A DNA stretch of 64,000 bases from positions 7,068,001 through 7,132,000 of the forward strand of contig OW818689.1 in the NCBI GenBank assembly GCA_942493325.1, given 5' to 3'. This document shows positions 7,964-16,780 of this stretch, piece after piece. The position numbers were made by a program, and so were the translations under genes. Positions within the stretch are counted from its first letter, which is position 1; the number at the start of each line of letters is the position of its first letter. The DNA is from JAAFHB01 sp942493325. GTDB lineage: Bacteria; Bacteroidota; Bacteroidia; Bacteroidales; Prolixibacteraceae. The notes beneath the pieces are model-generated. The model had not been told where the DNA came from, searched no databases, and saw only the letters and a list, made by a program, of their open reading frames with translations.

Positions 7964-8626
7964 ATGGGTATAGGCAGACGAGAGTTTTTAAGGTTGACAA
8001 GTATTGCATTAGCAGGACTTGCAAATGACCCACTAAATGCTGTGGCGGTTAATAACAACGTATATGTAAACAAGAAACTGGGGATTTTATTCCATAAACC
8101 TCAAGACTGGGGATTTGTGGCAATCAAAGACTTTGGCAAAATAAAAAGTGGACAATTATTTGGAGAAGGACTTGATTTAACCAATGACGAAATACTAGAC
8201 GAATTAGGTGACCCAATTTGTATTGCAACAAAATACTATGCTGATAAACAAGAATATAAAGGACTTTTTTCACCAACAATTACACTTAACGTTACCCCAA
8301 AAGAAGAACTTGAAGATTTAGGTTATGAGACTTTTGAAGAATTAATGGAAATGTCTGCAGATGGTGTTTCAAATCTTCTAAAGGAGTTTCGAGTGACAAA
8401 AAAGTATGAACCATATCAAATCTGTGAATGCAAGTTTTACGAGTATGACGCAGAATATATGTTTGAACACATTGAATTAGATGAACCACTAAAAGTGGAA
8501 CTCAAAGTTTTTAAAGCAGAACACAATGGTTTTTATTATGACTTTAATTGCCACCAATCTAAAGCACAAAGACAATATGCGGACAGAGAATTTGAAGAGT
8601 TTAAATGGTCTGTACGATTAATATAA
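7964..8626 (+). CDS. Putative Tat-exported protein, cassette gene
   Basis: The 220-residue product begins MGIGRREFLRLTSIALAGLA, a twin-arginine type signal with RREFL followed by a hydrophobic stretch, so export of a folded protein is likely. The mature part contains a PsbP/photosystem-like YVNKKLGILFHKPQDW pattern typical of beta-sandwich proteins but no catalytic motif. Cassette cores flank it: GTTATGGGCAATT at 7936 and AATTGCCATAAC at 8625-8636, complementary apart from one G. It reads against the phage operon. Confidence 0.72.
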   Translation: MGIGRREFLRLTSIALAGLANDPLNAVAVNNNVYVNKKLGILFHKPQDWGFVAIKDFGKIKSGQLFGEGLDLTNDEILDELGDPICIATKYYADKQEYKGLFSPTITLNVTPKEELEDLGYETFEELMEMSADGVSNLLKEFRVTKKYEPYQICECKFYEYDAEYMFEHIELDEPLKVELKVFKAEHNGFYYDFNCHQSKAQRQYADREFEEFKWSVRLI

Positions 8627-8628
8627 TT

Positions 8629-8747
8629 GCCATAACAAAAACTAAATGTCAATTGGTGTCTCGGTGCGGACAACAAAGGTCGCAGCCCGTGAAAACGTCA
8701 TCGGGGTTCGACAAGATTGCAACTCCCAGTCCCCAACTGCATAAGGC
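8629..8747 (+). repeat. attC-like palindrome, right end degraded
   Basis: Left core GCCATAAC (8629-8636) and the following AAAAACTAAATGTCAATTGG are almost the same as in the site at 44817 (AAAAACTATATGTCAATTGC). The right arm CCAACTGCATAAGGC can pair with it, but no GTTRRRY core follows, so the outer end of the array is eroded next to the phage gene end at 8756. Confidence 0.5.
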
Positions 8748-8755
8748 TTCTTACC

Positions 8756-9259
8756 TTACCTGATCATCATCCGTGTTGCATTCAGCACGGCATCAGCATT
8801 AATTTCAGCCAGTTTATCTGCCAGTTCCGGAAGGGTTTGTTCCAGCAACGGGTTAAACCATTCATTGGGCAGTCTCTGACGCGGAAGGTCTCCCCACCAG
8901 GTGGGCTGACGGGTGGCAGGATCTTCGCATTTTGCAGTGCGAACTACCATGCCACCTTGCATTTCGTATCCCCGACTCACCCCTTTATGAACAAAGACGC
9001 CATGTCGTTCAAAGGTGTAGGTCACACGGTCAATAACCCCATAAGACTTTTTTGTAATCGATTTTATGCTGTCTTCGAGTTTTTTTTCAATACGCCCTGG
9101 GCGGCTTGTGGAAGCTTTTTTGCCGTACATTAACCAGGATGTACGGTCCCGCAACCGGCGCTGGACCATGGAGGCCCATTTTGAAACCGCTTCATTCTGT
9201 TCCCGGGAATCGAAACCATTACCGGACACCGCCGGCATTCCGCTTTGAGTTATTGCCAT
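8756..9259 (-). CDS. Phage head-tail joining/tail completion-type protein
   Basis: A 167-residue protein with a helical N-terminus, a central basic part and a C-terminal helix (EWFNPLLEQTLPELADKLAEI). Its size, its place between connector-like genes and the tape measure, and the long amphipathic C-terminal helix recall HK97 gp10-like tail completion proteins, but the match is not certain. It starts 13 nt after the stop of the 169-residue gene upstream. Confidence 0.6.
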   Translation of the reverse strand: MAITQSGMPAVSGNGFDSREQNEAVSKWASMVQRRLRDRTSWLMYGKKASTSRPGRIEKKLEDSIKSITKKSYGVIDRVTYTFERHGVFVHKGVSRGYEMQGGMVVRTAKCEDPATRQPTWWGDLPRQRLPNEWFNPLLEQTLPELADKLAEINADAVLNATRMMIR

Positions 9260-9271
9260 TGAATCGGATAT

Positions 9272-9781
9272 TTATAAGGAGCTGTTAAGATTCCACTTAT
9301 GAGGATTTACATCAGTTGAAAGTGGCGAGGTGATTGTAAAAGTGCACCGGATACCATAGTTTTTATCGTTCTCATTCGCGATAAGCGCCACATTTACACT
9401 GGCTAGGTCGAAATCACGAATGGCTTTGGTATCCGGATTACGCTTGTCGGATTTAATGCGGACGATAATATCGTCGCAAATAGTTTCGAGATGGTCCCAA
9501 AGCTCGTGCATTGCATCGTAATCGCCAATATCGTTCAGATGACCAAGCAGCATAAAAGCTCCGGACCGTTCTTTCATCACATTGTCACTCTGCTTATCGG
9601 TTAGTGAATAGCGATAACCTTCCAGAATCAATGCGGGATAATTCACTTTTTTGAGTCCCGTAAGCACTTCATCGAGTTCGAAACGGTAGAAGTGTTTTTC
9701 TGCATTGGAATGGCCGATAGCAATATGCTGGGAAGCGAGGGTTCGGAAATATTGGATCAGGTCGGAGAATTTAGTATTCAT
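9272..9781 (-). CDS. Phage neck/tail-region protein, unknown
   Basis: A 169-residue soluble protein without named motif. It belongs to the leftward late block between the gene at 9826-10614 and the 167-residue gene at 8756-9259. Phage genes of this size at this place usually encode head-completion or minor tail proteins. The start ATG at 9781 lies directly after a repeat of the sequence GATTACACGGATT, which separates it from the gene upstream. Confidence 0.6.
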   Translation of the reverse strand: MNTKFSDLIQYFRTLASQHIAIGHSNAEKHFYRFELDEVLTGLKKVNYPALILEGYRYSLTDKQSDNVMKERSGAFMLLGHLNDIGDYDAMHELWDHLETICDDIIVRIKSDKRNPDTKAIRDFDLASVNVALIANENDKNYGIRCTFTITSPLSTDVNPHKWNLNSSL

Positions 9782-9782
9782 G

Positions 9783-9840
9783 GGAAATCGGATTACACGG
9801 ATTTTAACGGATTACACGGATTGGATTACACGGATTTTCG
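9783..9840. repeat. Short tandem GATTACACGGATT-type repeats
   Basis: Three to four imperfect copies of GATTACACGGATT lie between two late genes; a related stretch is present at 11684-11711 between two other late genes. Such repeats are frequent between Bacteroidota genes and I assign no function. Confidence 0.6.
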
Positions 9841-10614
9841 TGCACTTTCTTTGTATTTATTGGTCAGGTACCTTAGTACCGTATGTACCGGAAGATCTGC
9901 ATATCGATCCCGGTTAATGAGGTCATCACCAACCAATGATTCAAATAGATTCAGCCAGCCGGATTGTTTTGATTTTGAAATGTTTGACGCACGGCCATGC
10001 GTCTCTACAGAATCGTCGTTTGGTTGAAATATTAAGGGGTAAGCTTGTTGTAACCAGATCATCACCAGGGAATAATTAAAAGCGATGGCTTTGCGGATAT
10101 CTAAGGTTGTATTTGCAATTTTTCCAACGCTGACCTGAATCGATTCATTAGTGAATTTTTCATTGGTTGGAAGATAGAGCGAAGCGATAAAGTTATTCAG
10201 CACTTTTTCATCTTGCTTCGGCTCCGCACTGCAACTTGCCATCCAATCGTGGTAATACGATTCAGCAAAAATAAACTGGCCGAAAGTCATCCCGGCAAGT
10301 TTTGGTTTCGGAGAAACGAAATCAGTTCCCGGTATTTTCCCGATGATAAAAGCAGAATGCGAATTTTCGGCCTGACTGACAAAATCAATCCCATCAGAGA
10401 GCTTAAAAAGGTCGAAAGGGGAGAGTCTCTTCAAAAGGTTTTGGCTGATTCCGGTAAGCACAGAGAGGAAAAGGAAGTCTGGTTTGGTTCCGTTGATCGT
10501 GCGCGAAATGGCAACAAATTGTCGTTCGGTCAACTCTGCCCAGGAAGAAGGTGCCTTTCCTGTTGCTTTTCTTTTGAAAAACAGGTACGGGTATTCTATG
10601 GCGATTGTTATCAT
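9826..10614 (-). CDS. Phage late protein, unknown
   Basis: A 262-residue soluble protein in the connector region of the leftward late operon. It contains no catalytic motif that I can see. The C-terminal third is helical and rich in charged residues. The 3' end overlaps the short GATTACACGGATT repeats. It follows the 332-residue connector-type gene after a hairpin (10635-10667). Role unknown; position points to virion assembly. Confidence 0.62.
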   Translation of the reverse strand: MITIAIEYPYLFFKRKATGKAPSSWAELTERQFVAISRTINGTKPDFLFLSVLTGISQNLLKRLSPFDLFKLSDGIDFVSQAENSHSAFIIGKIPGTDFVSPKPKLAGMTFGQFIFAESYYHDWMASCSAEPKQDEKVLNNFIASLYLPTNEKFTNESIQVSVGKIANTTLDIRKAIAFNYSLVMIWLQQAYPLIFQPNDDSVETHGRASNISKSKQSGWLNLFESLVGDDLINRDRYADLPVHTVLRYLTNKYKESARKSV

Positions 10615-10634
10615 ACTTTAGTTGTAATACATTT

Positions 10635-10667
10635 AAAACCCTCAAGGTTCCCAAAACCTTGAGGGTT
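10635..10667 (-). terminator. Intra-operon hairpin
   Basis: A 14-bp inverted repeat (AAACCCTCAAGGTT / AACCTTGAGGGTTT) with a short loop between two late genes, followed on the minus strand by TTTTAAATG. It could attenuate transcription or mark an RNA end. Confidence 0.6.
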
Positions 10668-10671
10668 TGTC

Positions 10672-11670
10672 TTATGCGAAAAAGGTTTTTTTGTTGGTAT
10701 TATCACGCCTGAAAACCTTTCCTGTTGATGGTGTTACATCGCTCCATTCTGATGCATTCGCGGTCAGATAGGATCGGAGCTGATCAAGATAGGCTTTCCC
10801 AATATTGCGGTTACGGTTCACCAGGATGGCAATCCGGTCAGAAGTTGACGGTTTTCGCTCGGTGTCGTTATTGTAACCTGCTGCGGTAGATGTAAAGAAA
10901 AGACCGTTATCCGTCAGGTCTGCGCCGCTCTCTTCCATCAATAAGGCAGAAGCCAGAAAAGCTATCGGCTTCCGGATATACGGAAGTATTGCTTTCACTT
11001 TTGTTTCCGGATCCGGTTTTACAATTTCAGATTTTATGAATGCAAATGCAACTGGTCCGAGAATGGTAGCAATCTCGGTATCTTCTATCAGTTGCATGTG
11101 TGGCTTCATCCGCAGGAATGTCAGCCGGCTTTTGTTAATAAAAACGATCTCGTTGAAAATATCCGTTGTCGGAATAAAGGCCGATTTAAGTCTTGTGCAG
11201 GCTGGTGATGCGGAGAATTCACCGAAATCGAAAAAATTTGTTTCCAGGTATTGAAGCACAACATCGAGGCTATTGAAGCCGTTCGTGCGAAAATAGCTTT
11301 TGAGATTTTCTTCCTGGTATTTAAACAGCCCTTTTACATTGGTTGATTCAGTTCGTTTGAACCCGCCATCGGAGATGTGGGCATTCAGCAGGTCGAACCC
11401 GATCCAGTAGGCAATATGGATTACTGCCGACTGAACCAAGCGAAGTAATTCAGTTGTTTTCTGCTGTACTTCAGTTGGGGTAGCCGGCGTTTCTGCTTCG
11501 TAAAATTCATCAAGCTCGTCATACATCGCGTTCCCGATTACCGGGATCAGGTAATCACGCTCTGCATTGAGAATATGAGGAGCAACGCTGTCGAAATCGG
11601 AGGAAGAGCTGACGGGGAGAAATTCGCGGATCTCCTCCATTTTTTGGTTTTTGGATTTGCGGAATAACAT
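10672..11670 (-). CDS. Phage connector-region protein (DUF6712-like)
   Basis: A 332-residue protein directly downstream of the portal gene. Its build resembles proteins annotated DUF6712 in Bacteroidota phages: an N-terminal domain with HILNAERDYLIPVIG, a helical middle that contains a tryptophan-rich IAYWIGFDLL stretch, and a C-terminal domain. Such proteins are encoded next to portal genes and probably belong to the head-tail connector. Assignment is from remembered family features only. Confidence 0.6.
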   Translation of the reverse strand: MLFRKSKNQKMEEIREFLPVSSSSDFDSVAPHILNAERDYLIPVIGNAMYDELDEFYEAETPATPTEVQQKTTELLRLVQSAVIHIAYWIGFDLLNAHISDGGFKRTESTNVKGLFKYQEENLKSYFRTNGFNSLDVVLQYLETNFFDFGEFSASPACTRLKSAFIPTTDIFNEIVFINKSRLTFLRMKPHMQLIEDTEIATILGPVAFAFIKSEIVKPDPETKVKAILPYIRKPIAFLASALLMEESGADLTDNGLFFTSTAAGYNNDTERKPSTSDRIAILVNRNRNIGKAYLDQLRSYLTANASEWSDVTPSTGKVFRRDNTNKKTFFA

Positions 11671-11709
11671 GATTAAAAAATTACACGGATTAATACGAAT
11701 TTCACGGAT

Positions 11710-12754
11710 TTAAGAAAGGGTCTTGGTAGTTCCCGAGCCGGTGTCGAGCGTAGTGAGAACTGTGTTGCGAAAACGCCATTCGATATCTTCTTCGGCACCG
11801 TTGTAGCGGATAAAAAGCTCCAGCGGATCGAGCAGGTCCTGACGATCGAGCCAGCAGTTTGCAATATTGACCAGGTAGGCTTCGCGGATATTGCTTCCTC
11901 CCTGATTACCGGCATAGGTTCCCCCTGGCATTCCTGCTCCCAGGACATTGGGATTTACCATGATCGAAAACATGATTTCGGAATTGGCTGCTGCAGAAGT
12001 AACCAGGTTCTGTTCGTTACTCAGTTTGTTTTCGAGAGGCTTGATGATCCATTGTTCTTCTGCACGTCCGTTCTGCGGATTGATCTCAAAGAAGGTGAAG
12101 ATCGGTTTATCGGCATTGTCTGTGCCACAAAGGTTGGCTTCAATACTGTCCATATAGTTTTCAATAGACTGCTTACGGGATTCGGTATCCGGAAACTCGG
12201 TTTTTGGAAATTGTTTATCCCAGAAAGCATACGGTATCTGGATATGCCATTTCCAGGTAATCTGATTTTCGTAGGCTTTTTTCAGAAAGGATGGGACCTT
12301 TTTGGCGATATCGATCCATCCCGCAAGGTACGCAGCCCACCAGATGGCAGAACTGTAATACTCACCATTGCCCCAGGAGTCGCGTATTACGTAGATAAAC
12401 GACTTTCCGGCCACTTTATTTCCGTAACGGCGGCGCTGAATATCTGCAAACGGATCATATTCATCAAGCACATCATAGACCTGGTAAAATCCTTCGGTGG
12501 GTGTATCGGGCCATTTCCCGGAAACGACACATTTAGTGATCACCCCGTTCTGATCGGCCATGCTTAAACGGCAATATTTTGCATTGATGGTATTGATCCC
12601 CACAATCTGACTCCCATCGGCATTCATGAGTATCTGTACAAAGGCGCATCCAAACTTCAAGTAATCACGTAAAGCCTTGGACATAAATCTACGGATAAGG
12701 CGTGAGTTGGCAAGTGTGATCATCGATTTATCCTTCACACGTTCAAGTATCTCA
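11710..12754 (-). pseudogene. Phage portal protein, 3' part, split by IS66
   Basis: This open frame of about 345 codons continues the frame that begins at 15609; the IS66 at 12755-15287 separates the halves. Removing the element and one copy of the 8-bp duplication restores a continuous reading GNEILERVKDKSM. Portal-like features include a MSKALRDYLKFGCAFVQI helix, a polar wing region, and EIMFSIMVNPNVLGAG followed by a Gly-rich loop and SNIREAYL, as in portals where subunits form the dodecameric DNA channel. The gene cannot make a full-length protein in this state. Confidence 0.8.
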
Positions 12755-12828
12755 GTAAGTATGCGGCCTGGTACGGGGTCGATTTCGTTCCTTTTGGGGA
12801 TATGATGGATATTGGATTCGACAGGATT

Positions 12829-14415
12829 CTATTCGATCGGTTTCCAGTTTGCGGGGAGCAGTTCACTTAATCGGAGAACGGAGTGATCAGGCAGCCGGTT
12901 CAACACATCGGTGAGCCATAGTGTTGGATTGACTCCTGCTACCTTGCAAGTACCCAACAAGGAATAGATAATGGCTGTTCGTTCGGCTGCTTCGTTGTTT
13001 CCACAGAACATATAATTTTTCCGACCTAATGCCAGGGGGCGAACCCCATTTTCAGCCCCGTTATTATCGATATTGTATCTTCCGTCGAGTACATAACGTG
13101 CAAGGCGGGGATAAATATTATAAGTGTATGCGATAGCTTTTCCGATAAGGCTTTTGGGTAAAACTTTTGTGCAGTTTTCGATCAGCCATTTCTCAAACTC
13201 TTTGATTATCGGGTATGATTTCTCTTCCCGTATTTGCCTGATCTTATCATATGATAGCTCCATTTCCTGAGCCTCCCGCTCGATGGCGTATAAATCACGG
13301 ATTATTTTTAATGCATATCCGGCTCTCTGCGGATCGTCCTTTAAGGCTTGTTCAAACTTACGCCGGGCATGGGCCATGCAGCCGAGAAGTAAAACGCCTT
13401 TTTTATTTTCGTAGATATCATAAGCGCCATAGGCATCACTCTGGACTGCTCCCTGGAATGATCGCAATAGTTCTACAACGACCTTTTGGGCGCGGCTACC
13501 ATCTTGGTAATGAAAAAACAACTGATTTTGCATCGGACTTCGAACAATCCAATGGTATCCCTTTCTTGTGCTCCCCGGGTGATCTTTATCCATAACCGGG
13601 ATAGTGCTTTCATCAATTTGAATGTAATCGCATGATAGCACATCCTTTTTCAGTGTTTCATATAAGGGTTTTAGCAGATCGACCGTATCGGAGAACCATC
13701 CGTTTACGGTCGATGCCGCAATGAAGATCTTTTGTCGCTTGAAGATCTCCAGCAGCCGGTAAAAGGGGATGTGATCCAAAAATTTACAAATTAACAGGTA
13801 TGCCAGAAGCGATGCGCTTGCGTTTGATCTTGGTAATACCTGTGTGGGAAGATCAGCGATCCTGATGCCTCCTCCCTGTGGAAGGGCATATTTTGGTCGA
13901 ACAGTGCGCAGTACGTATACTTCTCCCGGGATATATGCAAGTTTCTCGGTAATCTCTTCCCCGATTCGCACGGCGCCTTCAGGGATGTTTTCCGGTTCAA
14001 TGACAACTTCTTCACGACGAATCGAATCGGGGATAGCACAGCGTACTGCTTTTGCCTTATTCTCTTTATTACGGGTATAGGTGACTCCTGTTTTTTCGGG
14101 CTCAACCGCCAGTTCTTCGGGGAGGCTTTCCTGTCCGTCAAAGGCTAAAGACAGTTGGCTGGGATCTTCCGGAACAAAACGTTCGCTGCTGCGGCCAAAC
14201 ATCCTGCGCCGTAGGGCAATCAGCTCGTTAATTAACTTTTGGATTGTCGCGTCACGCTCAGCGAGCAGTTTCTGAATTGTTACATCACGCTCGGAGGTCA
14301 GCTTCTCAATTTTAGAATCGCGCTCGATGATCCCTTTTTCCAGGCGCTCAATTTTCTGCTCAGAGGTCTCGTTTTTCGGTGCTAAATCCCTTGTTTTCAT
14401 GGCATGAAGATACAT
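12829..14415 (-). CDS. tnpC: IS66 transposase TnpC (DDE)
   Basis: The 528-residue product is the catalytic transposase of the element. The N-terminus (about 20-75) is a coiled coil of ERD/EKL repeats, followed by the IS66 zinc-binding-type and helix-turn-helix regions. The DDE residues are probably the D in CDYIQIDEST, the D in QSDAYGAYD and the E in NNGAENGVRP. The final part contains the conserved GNNEAAERTAIIYSLLGTC motif. The length is normal for IS66 TnpC. A start five codons later (14400) is possible. Confidence 0.95.
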   Translation of the reverse strand: MYLHAMKTRDLAPKNETSEQKIERLEKGIIERDSKIEKLTSERDVTIQKLLAERDATIQKLINELIALRRRMFGRSSERFVPEDPSQLSLAFDGQESLPEELAVEPEKTGVTYTRNKENKAKAVRCAIPDSIRREEVVIEPENIPEGAVRIGEEITEKLAYIPGEVYVLRTVRPKYALPQGGGIRIADLPTQVLPRSNASASLLAYLLICKFLDHIPFYRLLEIFKRQKIFIAASTVNGWFSDTVDLLKPLYETLKKDVLSCDYIQIDESTIPVMDKDHPGSTRKGYHWIVRSPMQNQLFFHYQDGSRAQKVVVELLRSFQGAVQSDAYGAYDIYENKKGVLLLGCMAHARRKFEQALKDDPQRAGYALKIIRDLYAIEREAQEMELSYDKIRQIREEKSYPIIKEFEKWLIENCTKVLPKSLIGKAIAYTYNIYPRLARYVLDGRYNIDNNGAENGVRPLALGRKNYMFCGNNEAAERTAIIYSLLGTCKVAGVNPTLWLTDVLNRLPDHSVLRLSELLPANWKPIE

Positions 14416-14494
14416 AAAACCAATGAATTAGGCAACTATTTTATGCAAATAAAATAGATTATTTTCAATCTTTTTTTGCTAAAAAACAAACTAT

Positions 14495-14902
14495 TTACCG
14501 GTTAAAAAGTGTGCTGTTTCGTGTATCTATTTTTATCTTCTTTTCCGTCGCAAACGTCGAAACAAAACGTTTACGTTGTACGATATTTTTCATCGACAAC
14601 CCTTCGATCATCATTACAAGCTCCGTCCATTTCATTTGGAAAGAGTTTTGTTTTTCATCGTAAGCGGGACGTTCAAATCCTCCTGATTCCAGGCGTTTGT
14701 GATATAGAACCAGGCCACCGCTTTCCCAGTGAAGCAGTTTGATTGTACTGCGCGGACGATTAATGAAAATGAAAACCTCCCCGCTCAAGGGATCACGGCC
14801 CATCTGGGAACGCACCACTCCGCAAAGCGTATTAAAGCCCTTGCGCATATCTGTGGCGCCGGTGCACAAATAATACTGTAAATTATCCGATAATGATAAC
14901 AT
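14495..14902 (-). CDS. tnpB: IS66 Orf2 protein TnpB
   Basis: The 135-residue product has the TnpB hallmarks DMRKGFNTLCGVV and GDxFIFINRPRSTIKLLHWESGGL-like segments (here beginning SGEVFIFINRPR). It starts 3 nt after the tnpA stop. The last 17 residues differ from the two other copies because one C is absent in a homopolymer near 14548; the conserved core is complete, so function may persist. Confidence 0.93.
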   Translation of the reverse strand: MLSLSDNLQYYLCTGATDMRKGFNTLCGVVRSQMGRDPLSGEVFIFINRPRSTIKLLHWESGGLVLYHKRLESGGFERPAYDEKQNSFQMKWTELVMMIEGLSMKNIVQRKRFVSTFATEKKIKIDTRNSTLFNR

Positions 14903-14905
14903 GCC

Positions 14906-15217
14906 TTACATGATCAGAACCAGTTCACGGATCAGGTTCAGCTCACATCCTATGGGAACCGAAAGACATACACCGTTGGGATAGGTGAGTTCAAGATTCT
15001 CCCTGTTCGTGCCGGATTGGTGTTTTGGTTTTTCAATACAGACTGGAATCAACCGGGAGGATTCCGGATGCTCATTTAATTTTTGACGCTTACGCCAATA
15101 GTAGTAAGTTGCCGGATTAATATTCTCTGCTACACAAAATGCCTGTACGCTCAGTCCGCTTGTCAGCCGGTTCTCCATCATGGTGGTAGCTTCTGCCATT
15201 GTTCTTCTCTGTTTCAT
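14906..15217 (-). CDS. tnpA: IS66 Orf1 protein TnpA
   Basis: A 103-residue protein with an N-terminal helix-turn-helix (residues about 10-45, SGLSVQAFCVAENINPATYYYWRKR). It is the first gene of the element and begins about 70 nt inside the terminal inverted repeat. In IS66 elements it assists TnpC. The same protein is encoded intact at 16064-16375 and frameshifted at 1-266 and 20428-20694. Confidence 0.93.
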   Translation of the reverse strand: MKQRRTMAEATTMMENRLTSGLSVQAFCVAENINPATYYYWRKRQKLNEHPESSRLIPVCIEKPKHQSGTNRENLELTYPNGVCLSVPIGCELNLIRELVLIM

Positions 15218-15287
15218 CGTTGGATATTTTCAACAAAGGTAGAGGGCTAAAAAATATTAAACAATATGTACTAGGCCGAATGCTTAC

Positions 15288-15609
15288 GTATCTCATTGCC
15301 CTGTTCATCGTAATCAGATACCTTACATGCAAATATACCCTGACCCATCGTAAAGTTTCGCGTAAATTTTAGTCCTGTATTGAGTACACCAACACTGTTA
15401 ATTATCTCATCTGCCTTTTTCGGAAAATCGTTTGCCGGACCCCATGCTGAGATCTGGATATTACCGATAGACAGTGTATCCTCATCCGGATTTTTAGGTT
15501 GTGAGGTGTTTTTTGGCTTTTCGGCTGGTGTGCCCGTTGTCGTTGCCTGGTAACTTTTCCCGTAAGCGATCAACGGAACCCCCGATCTGTTGAATAGGAT
15601 ATCTGCCAT
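15288..15609 (-). pseudogene. Phage portal protein, 5' part, split by IS66
   Basis: The start ATG at 15609 (MADILFNRSGVPL) overlaps the stop codon of the gene upstream (TAATG), which supports this start over an upstream in-frame codon. The frame encodes about 105 portal residues ending DEQGNEI and then enters the IS66 end at 15287 and stops a few codons later. The C-terminal part is at 11710-12754. Together they would make a protein of about 450 residues, normal for a portal. Confidence 0.82.
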
Positions 15610-15893
15610 TATAGTTTGATTTTCTTTCCATTCCACTCAATAATTCCGTCGATATGTACCGGAGTTACGTGCCCCGAAGCATTATTATCGTTGTCAACTG
15701 GAAGAACTCCGCGCATACGGTTGTCTTTCCCGTTGAACTGGAGTCCGGCTGCCACAGCGCGAGGGATAAAGACCAATTCTCCGTTTTTCTTAACGAACCT
15801 GATTGAGAAAGTAACTTGTTTGCCTTCAGGAGTCTCTTTTATTTCATACTCTTTAAGCGCCAGATTTCGCCGGATGGTTTGAATATCTTCCAT
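15609..15893 (-). CDS. Small phage late protein upstream of portal
   Basis: A 94-residue protein (MEDIQTIRRNLALKEYEIK...). The start at 15893 is set by promoter P3 and by sequence character upstream. It is rich in beta-type segments and contains no motif I know. It overlaps the portal start through TAATG, which indicates coupled translation. Small proteins at this place may serve in terminase-portal or head assembly, but nothing in the sequence shows which. Confidence 0.68.
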   Translation of the reverse strand: MEDIQTIRRNLALKEYEIKETPEGKQVTFSIRFVKKNGELVFIPRAVAAGLQFNGKDNRMRGVLPVDNDNNASGHVTPVHIDGIIEWNGKKIKL

Positions 15894-15908
15894 AATCTTG
15901 TTTTTGAG

Positions 15909-15946
15909 TAAAGATAGATGGCTGGGGTGGAGAGGGAAAGGACAAA
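15909..15946 (-). promoter_or_regulatory. Late-type phage promoter P3
   Basis: Minus-strand TTTGTCCTTT (15937-15946), 26 nt after the G, then TATCTTTA (15909-15916), then 15 nt to the ATG at 15893. Same architecture as P1, P2, P4 and P5. Confidence 0.68.
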
Positions 15947-15974
15947 AAAGCCATGCAGTTTGCATGGCTTTTTT
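15944..15974. terminator. Bidirectional terminator-like hairpin
   Basis: A 14-bp perfect inverted repeat (AAAAAAGCCATGCA / TGCATGGCTTTTTT) around GTT, giving a stable stem with T runs on both strands. It lies directly upstream of promoter P3 and would insulate the portal block from transcription coming from the right. Confidence 0.78.
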
Positions 15975-16063
15975 GTCAAAAGTATGATGAATCGTAAGCA
16001 TTCGGCCTAGTACATATTGTTTAATATTTTTTAGCCCTCTACCTTTGTTGAAAATATCCAACG

Positions 16064-16375
16064 ATGAAACAGAGAAGAACAATGGCAGAAGCTACCACCA
16101 TGATGGAGAACCGGCTGACAAGCGGACTGAGCGTACAGGCATTTTGTGTAGCAGAGAATATTAATCCGGCAACTTACTACTATTGGCGTAAGCGTCAAAA
16201 ATTAAATGAGCATCCGGAATCCTCCCGGTTGATTCCAGTCTGTATTGAAAAACCAAAACACCAATCCGGCACGAACAGGGAGAATCTTGAACTCACCTAT
16301 CCCAACGGTGTATGTCTTTCGGTTCCCATAGGATGTGAGCTGAACCTGATCCGTGAACTGGTTCTGATCATGTAA
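16064..16375 (+). CDS. tnpA: IS66 TnpA, intact
   Basis: Identical in sequence to the 103-residue TnpA at 14906-15217, with the same N-terminal helix-turn-helix. It starts about 70 nt inside the terminal repeat. The element around it cannot encode a complete TnpC, so this protein would act only with transposase supplied by another copy. Confidence 0.92.
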   Translation: MKQRRTMAEATTMMENRLTSGLSVQAFCVAENINPATYYYWRKRQKLNEHPESSRLIPVCIEKPKHQSGTNRENLELTYPNGVCLSVPIGCELNLIRELVLIM

Positions 16376-16378
16376 GGC

Positions 16379-16780
16379 ATGTTATCATTATCGGATAATT
16401 TACAGTATTATTTGTGCACCGGCGCCACAGATATGCGCAAGGGCTTTAATACGCTTTGCGGAGTGGTGCGTTCCCAGATGGGCCGTGATCCCTTGAGCGG
16501 GGAGGTTTTCATTTTCATTAATCGTCCGCGCAGTACAATCAAACTGTTTCACTGGGAAAGCGGTGGCCTGGTTCTATATCACAAACGCCTGGAATCAGGA
16601 GGATTTGAACGTCCCGCTTACGATGAAAAACAAAACTCTTTCCAAATGAAATGGACGGAGCTTGTAATGATGATCGAAGGGTTGTCGATGAAAAATATCG
16701 TACAACGTAAACGTTTTGTTTCGACGTTTGCGACGGGAAAAGAAGATAAAAATAGATACACGAAACAGCACACTTTTTAA
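16379..16780 (+). CDS. tnpB: IS66 TnpB
   Basis: A 133-residue product with one Leu-to-Phe change relative to the copies at 14495 and 19979 (KLFHWESG). The C-terminus GKEDKNRYTKQHTF is shared with the copy at 19979-20380 and differs from copy 2, so this is likely the ancestral ending. Confidence 0.9.
   Translation: MLSLSDNLQYYLCTGATDMRKGFNTLCGVVRSQMGRDPLSGEVFIFINRPRSTIKLFHWESGGLVLYHKRLESGGFERPAYDEKQNSFQMKWTELVMMIEGLSMKNIVQRKRFVSTFATGKEDKNRYTKQHTF

Larger units (their letters stand above)
12755..15287 (-). mobile_element. IS66-family element, complete (copy 2)
   Basis: The 2533-bp element has terminal inverted repeats GTAAGTATGCGGCCTGGTAC (start 12755) and GTAAGCATTCGGCCTAGTAC (minus strand, ending 15287), identical at 17 of 20 positions. 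It is flanked by an 8-bp target duplication GTATCTCA at 12747-12754 and 15288-15295, the length typical of IS66. It carries tnpA, tnpB and tnpC in minus orientation and is the only copy here with all three open frames. It disrupts the portal gene. Confidence 0.97.

Noticed and set aside
8717..9133. Plus-strand frame of 138 codons opposite the tail completion gene
   Set aside because: Shadow of the minus-strand late gene at 8756-9259, which has phage context.
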